Of a stretch of 64,000 nucleotides of DNA, positions 59,301-64,000 are shown piece after piece. Origin of the DNA: Maea johnstoni (Eukaryota; Annelida; Polychaeta; Spionida; Magelonidae); contig OZ012700.1 of NCBI GenBank assembly GCA_963942565.1, positions 3,774,817-3,838,816 on the forward strand, in the 5' to 3' direction. Made by a program: the position numbers and the translations under genes. The notes under the pieces were generated by a model that made no database searches, was not told the origin of the DNA, and saw only the letters and a list, made by a program, of their open reading frames with translations. Within the stretch, counting starts at the first letter, position 1, and each line of letters opens with the position of its first letter.

Positions 59301-59447
59301 AGTATTTGAGAGACAAATGCAGGAATCTAACTGGAACTCAACTTTCAGGGAACAGACAAGTTTCAGGCGATGGAACGTAAACAGCTTGTTGTCATTTAAA
59401 GTCCTACAATACCGACACTTAATTTCTGCTCCAGTCGACCGGATGTC

Positions 59448-60355
59448 TGTAACGTCCGTCCCCACTTCCCTTGCTGTGTCAGCGAACCCCTTTTCCATTC
59501 CTTGGGCAGGAGGTTCGTTTCGAGCCCCTTGCGGCTTAAACTTCGAGCTACGGATACTTTGTGTCTGCTGGGCGTGTGTCGGGGCCGGGCTCGAGGTCGG
59601 AGCGTGTTGGCCTACGTGACAGCGGGCCAGGCACGCTTCCCGCGCGTGCTCCAGGGGTTTCCCCCTGCTCCAGCCAATGGGAGCGCTTCTGGGCCGCGCG
59701 CGGGAGCTCGGCACCTCAGTTAATTCTATGATGAAAAAAATAAATATTTTTTAAAATTTTAGTTATAAATGTTAATATCATAACATTTACAAGAAGAAAA
59801 AAACTTGTTATTTTTTTGTCTAATGAACTTTAAGCCACGCGTCTTCTAGCAACCCTTTGTTTCCCATCCACCCGACCCCTTTTTTCTTGTCGCGACTTAG
59901 AGAGGGGTTTTTTCTACACCACTCCACTTGCTGGGATGACCTTTCTTACACAGTGGTTTAACTCCACAGGTGCGCCCAACCAGCTCGCAACAATACACAG
60001 TAGCACTCTTCTAAATGGTAAGAGCACAGTTGGGTACACCCACCACTTATATGTTCGCACACCTATCGCAGGGGGTTCCACGCTGCAGAGCCCTTTCTTT
60101 TGTAACTTCGAATACACGGGCTGGTACTGTAGGCCTGGGACCCCCATATGCTCGTTGTTATGGCATGGTAATTGATTTGCATGTATAAGGTTTACACGTC
60201 TAGGGCGTGATATATGGTATTTACGACAATAAACTTTGCGTTATGCTAGATGGTATTTAAGTGGATACATTGTATCTTGTTCGATGCATTGTATCGTTTT
60301 GGTTAATAAACTGTTGGTCACTTCCAGCTCGCGTTTTGTTTTCTCTTGCTAGGTA
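59448..60355. mobile_element. Solo-LTR-like fossil (LTR retrotransposon), ATGTC on both sides
   Basis: A 908-bp block begins TGTAACGTCC and is flanked on both sides by ATGTC (59443-59447 and 60356-60360), a 5-bp duplication of the size usual for Ty3/Gypsy and related LTR elements. Comparison with the uninterrupted sister repeat at 57780-58030 shows that the block is an insertion. It is GC-rich in its first third, then AT-rich, and carries AATAAA at 59739, 60225 and 60305 as expected of an LTR. No internal protein-coding part is present, so it looks like a solo LTR. The intact duplication suggests it is not very old. The right end is not the canonical CA, which lowers confidence. Confidence 0.5.
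59739..59744 (+). promoter_or_regulatory. First AATAAA after the KHK stop
   Basis: The nearest canonical polyadenylation signal downstream of the KHK stop, about 695 bp away and inside the solo-LTR-like block. Variant signals closer in cannot be excluded. Confidence 0.4.
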
Positions 60356-60414
60356 ATGTCAACACATAAGCCAAAGACACCAATGACCCACGTAGCTTGC
60401 ACATCAAAATTATG

Positions 60415-61226
60415 TTAAAGGACTAGGTCATTAGCAGTTTCCTTACTGCTAATGACTGATAGTTGCACCAACAGCCTGCTTAGAGGCTATTAACTGGCTA
60501 AGATGGCCGCCCCCAGTGCCTCTATTTTGTGTCTATTAGGAGGTGTTTAAACAGCAATATACTTCTTGTATGAATGTTGGCACTGGTTGGAACTTGGATT
60601 TAAGAAGAGAATACCATAAGTAACTGTGTTTTATACATTTTTTTAAAATCATATTTATTCAGGTATGACATTTGAAAAAACATTAACAGTACAAAAGCTG
60701 TGTCCACATTAGTTATGTGTGCTGCAAAAGAAATAATAGATACAAGTGTCTAGTACAAACTTTGTTTGACATAACTTGTTTTACAAATGGTACTGGTAGG
60801 CACATTTTGTTTATGTGCTGTATAATATAAAGAATATATATATATATATTGCTTATATGGATTGAAATAGATTGTTATTTTGCTAGATTGTTGTAATATC
60901 TTATTAATAAAGATCATTTCTTATTGAATAAAAATTGTTTGTTATCTACTGTACATTTGTATTCATCATGCAAGAAAGATTGTCTGACATTTGCCTTTAC
61001 TCTATGGAGCCTTGGTGACTTCTCTTCCAATTTGCATTAAAAAATAGTTTTTTTGGTATTTAAAATTATTACGTTAATTTGACCTGTATTTTCCAAGTCA
61101 CCTAGTATCTTCCTTCTATCTGTAAGGCAATATCTTTCCATACCAAGTGTTCTTATCCAATTCTCCACATCAAGCCAAAGGTTAGATGTTTGCAGATGTT
61201 TTATACATGGTGGAATTGTCCTTTAA
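60415..61226. mobile_element. TTAA-bounded insertion (812 bp) splitting an R-family repeat
   Basis: TTAAAGGAC at the left and GTCCTTTAA at the right form inverted ends including TTAA. Comparison with the uninterrupted R repeat at 57780-58030 shows that R sequence stops before 60415 and resumes after 61226. The body includes a segment similar to 31010-31165 (ATATACTTCTTGTATGAA...) and the antisense LINE 3' end at 60640-61205. Confidence 0.55.
60640..61205 (-). mobile_element. LINE ORF2 C-terminal and 3' end remnant (antisense)
   Basis: On the minus strand, pieces of a non-LTR ORF2 C-terminal domain are readable: GQINVIILNTKKTIF, then after a one-base shift NANWKRSHQGSIE, and NNNLFNKKWSLLIRYYNN further down. 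Spacing and order resemble the C-terminus of L1/Tx1 ORF2. An A+T-rich tail follows towards 60640. The piece lies inside the TTAA-bounded insertion 60415-61226, so it was carried or captured with it, or inserted into it. Confidence 0.45.
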
Positions 61227-61995
61227 GTTTTAAGGTCATTCATACATCCATGCCCTGGAAACTGAGCGGGCTGCCCACGCATTTAGTGCAGGAATTAAAT
61301 GTCGGCACTGTAGGAATTCGTACCCAGGTCATTTCTGGGATGTTATACAATGTGTTTTTGTTAATGAAAAATGCATAATAACATGCAGTATTCTCAATTT
61401 TATGTGAGTTACTGATTAAACTTACTCTGAAACTCATGAAATACACCAATCGTGGTACCTACCTGCCTGTGACGTCATGAGTGGAACCCATTGCAGGAAA
61501 TCTATCACACAGGAAAGACAAACTGTTAAGAGCATCTCAGAATCAATTCACTGGCAATTGGCAGTCCTTCAACTGATAATAATTTCTTCAATCATGAAAT
61601 AATAGTGGGTGACAGAACTCATTCTATACTTTCCAACAATATAACAATCATTGAAATATGACACCCCTGGAGCCAGCGATAAGCAAAAAGATAAACGAAA
61701 GTAATCAGGTTGCCATCACTGTCACGAACAATTTCCAACACCTGACAACTTCTGGATATGCTTTCAATTGCCTTTCGCACTAAAAGTATCTTATTTCTAC
61801 AATAATTAGATTGTTATAAAGTATTAAAAGTGTTTTATGACTTGCTAAAATTTTTAGGCGATTGGTCGCAGAGCTGCTGATCGCCAGTAAGTTCATTCTC
61901 ACACCGTCATCAACCTTACACCAAATGATATATGTTTTTATGTATGTTGCTAGTTGTGATGGTGTGGACGTATGGTTGAAGGTAAGGTTTAAGGG

Positions 61996-64000
61996 GTGGT
62001 GGCATCGGCTAAACAAACAAATTACATGGAAGAAAAGTTGAGAATTGAGTCATTAAATGGGAGAGGGTTGAGAGACAGGACCAAAAGATGCGACGTTTTT
62101 GTTAGGGCTAAGGCTAGACATACTGACATATTATTTCTACAGGAGACACACTGGACTGAAACAGACTACACCGACCTTAAGAAAGATTGGAATATAGAGA
62201 TAATTATCTCTGGAAATTCTACCACAGCAAGAGGGACTGCAATATTATTTAATAAAACTTTTGAATATAAAATTCACAACACAATAATTGACAAAAATGG
62301 TAGATATACAATACTAGATATTGAGATAGCACTGATAGGTAGAATAACAATAGGTAGTATATATGCCCCAAATGAAAATATAGAACCCTTTATAGATGAC
62401 CTATTTGAAAAAATAAATAACATAAATAATGTTTTCCACATAATAGGAGGGGATTGGAATATGATTCAAGACTTCAATATGGATACTTACAATTATGAAA
62501 AATGGAATAATAAAAGAAAAAGTAAATAACTAGAAGATAAAAAAAACAGAATTTGACTTAGTAGACATATGGAGAATTAAAAATATAAATACCAAAAGAT
62601 TTAGCTGGTGGAAAAAACACCAAGGAAAGCAGGAAGGCTAGACTTGTTTCTGGTCACAGAACAATTAATAACAAGAATAGGGAAATTAGAAATTATGTCA
62701 CCTTATAAATCCGATCATGGGACAATAACAATGGAATTAATCATAAGTCAAGAAAAAAGAGGACTAGGATCATGGAAATTAAACACAGACTTATAAAAGG
62801 ATCAAGAATTACAAGCAAAAATTAGGGAAGAGTTAAAATTGATTAAAAGAACTCATGCACTAACACCATATGAACAAAATAATTTGGAACTAAATGAGAT
62901 AAACATTGAATATAATATAAAACCAGATATAATGTGGGAGGTAATGTTAGTACAAATAAGGGGACTTATAATAGATTTTGCGAAAAAAAAGAAAAAAAGG
63001 GAAATACAACGAGAAAAAGAATTGATTACACAAATAACTAGACTTGAAGAAAATATGCAACTAAATGTGGAGCAATTGGAAATATTGAAAATAGAATTGG
63101 CATCATTAAGAGAAGATAGAATTAAAGGAGCACAAATAAGGGCAAGATCACTTAAATTAAATGAAGGAGAAAAACCAAGTTCATATTTTCTGTCCCTTGA
63201 AAAAGCAAACTATATAAATAAAACAATGTTAGAGATCCACGACCTACAAGATAAACTAATAAATAATAGAGAAGGAATACTACAGGCCCAAAAAGACTTC
63301 TATCAAAAATTTACTCTAAAGGAAATACCACTAACTTAGAACAATCACCCTTAAACTGGGTAACCCAGTATATAAGGAGGCTAAATGACAATACAAAAGA
63401 AAAAATAGAAGAGGATATAAATCTATTAGAAATTGAAAATGTACTATTTAAAATGAAAAATAATAAGGCTCCAGGACCAGACGGGTATAGTTATGAATTT
63501 TTCAAGATATTCTGGGAAGACATAAAATTTTTAATGTTAAATACATTTAAAGAATATCTGAGAAAACAAAAATTGACTGACCAACAAAATTTAGGTATAA
63601 TTACGTGTTTACCAAAACAAGGAAAAGACCGAAGATATATGAACAACTGGAGACCTATTACATTACTAAATTCAACTTATAAAATATTTAGTGGTATGTT
63701 AGCAGAAAGAATAAAAACAACACTTGAGGAGGTAGTACATAACGACCAAAAAGGATTTGTACAGAATAGATTTATTGGAGAGAATATCGTTAATACATGA
63801 CATTATGACGGAATGTGAATTAGAAAACAAACAAGGTATTCTGATATTAGTCGACTTTGAAAAAGCTTTCGACTCTTTAGATTGGAAATTTATACAAACA
63901 GTGTTTGAAATAAGTAACTATGGAGAAAAAATTCTAAATTTTGATAAAGATACTACAAAATGGTTCTAGATCAATAGTCTCTCAAAATGGATTCTTCTCT
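61996..64000 (+). mobile_element. L1/Tx1-type LINE ORF2 (endonuclease and start of RT), decayed, runs off the window
   Basis: Four frames in series carry non-LTR ORF2 motifs. The APE endonuclease (62029-62520) shows SLNGRGLRDRTKR, the catalytic Glu in LQETHW, GRYTILDIE, IGSIYAPNE and GGDWN. Its last box, YKSDHG with the catalytic His, falls in a second frame (62608-62796). A linker in a third frame (62839-63339) has the typical IRARSLKLNEGEKPSSYF and SLEKANY. The reverse transcriptase begins at 63453 with NKAPGPDGYSYEFFK, LPKQGKDRRYMNNWRPITL, and GFVQNRFIGENI; it then shifts frame near 63790 into ILVDFEKAFDSLDW. Breaks are therefore seen near 62525, 62800 (in-frame stop), 63340 and 63790. The catalytic YxDD box lies beyond the window end. 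The NWRPITLLN and IGENI motifs suggest the Tx1/L1 group. ORF1 is not recognisable upstream. Confidence 0.88.

Larger units (their letters stand above)
59395..61313. mobile_element. R-family element broken by two later insertions
   Basis: Pieces are at 59395-59447 (TACCGACACTTAATTTCTGC, CCAGTCGACCGGATGTC), 60356-60418 (CACGTAGCTTGCACATCAAA) and 61223-61313 (GGAATTAAATGTCGGCACTG). The gaps are filled by the solo-LTR-like block and the TTAA-bounded insertion, so R is the oldest of the three. Confidence 0.6.

Noticed and set aside
60640-64000. A single twin-primed LINE (inverted 5' part at 61996, 3' part at 60640-61205)
   Set aside because: The orientation would fit, but R-family sequence lies between the two pieces (61223-61313) and the 3' piece is inside a separate TTAA-bounded insertion, so they are independent.

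Overview
The window is animal nuclear DNA: intron-rich, AT-rich, and packed with microsatellites, minisatellites and small non-autonomous transposons. It contains no bacterial-style operons. The ketohexokinase gene, the tRNA-derived SINE, the L1/Tx1-type LINE and the many hAT-like and TTAA-flanked miniature elements fit an invertebrate deuterostome (echinoderm, lancelet or hemichordate grade). I cannot name the species. A 200-base run of N (4903-5102) marks an assembly gap.

Left part, 1-41400. I find no gene that I can name here. The sequence is repeats inserted into and beside other repeats. They include tandem arrays (1-240, 4071-4800, 5640-7240, 8571-9890, 19476-19800, 26568-27062, 27990-28490, 30028-30395), hAT-like miniature elements (two with perfect 8-bp target duplications at 4200-4626 and 23440-23823, and one of the abundant CAGGGTCTTAGCC family at 18199-18504), and at least twelve copies of a miniature element that starts and ends in TTAA. 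One unusual element at 36790-38472 carries thirteen copies, in both orientations, of a 14-15 bp motif.

Middle, 41400-48300. A minus-strand exon at 41439-41504 encodes a clean signal peptide followed by a splice donor, and is probably the first exon of a secreted or membrane protein gene. A second possible minus-strand exon lies at 39153-39329. The rest is AT, CTA and LINE-tail repeat, a LINE endonuclease fragment (46593-46872), and an unrecognised minus-strand reading frame (45881-46165).

Right part, 48370-59044. This is a complete, well-supported ketohexokinase (fructokinase, PfkB family) gene on the plus strand with seven coding exons and a 307-residue product. It has a second, parallel first exon (1b, 49144-49256) that encodes the same N-terminal sugar-binding segment, ends in the same splice phase, and uses a GC donor that matches the GC-AG consensus. 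Vertebrate KHK makes its two isoforms by swapping exon 3; here the swap would be in exon 1. Intron 2 carries a ~170-bp tandem array whose unit includes decayed copies of the exon 2 end and its splice donor. Intron 4 carries a 240-bp tandem array abutting an element with 49-bp perfect inverted repeats.

Far right, 59045-64000. A miniature element lies 10 bp after the KHK stop. It is followed by an older inverted-repeat element (R family) broken by two later insertions: a 908-bp solo-LTR-like fossil with ATGTC on both sides, and a TTAA-bounded element that itself contains an antisense LINE 3' end. The window ends inside a decayed L1/Tx1-type LINE ORF2 (61996-64000), which runs off the edge before the catalytic YxDD box.
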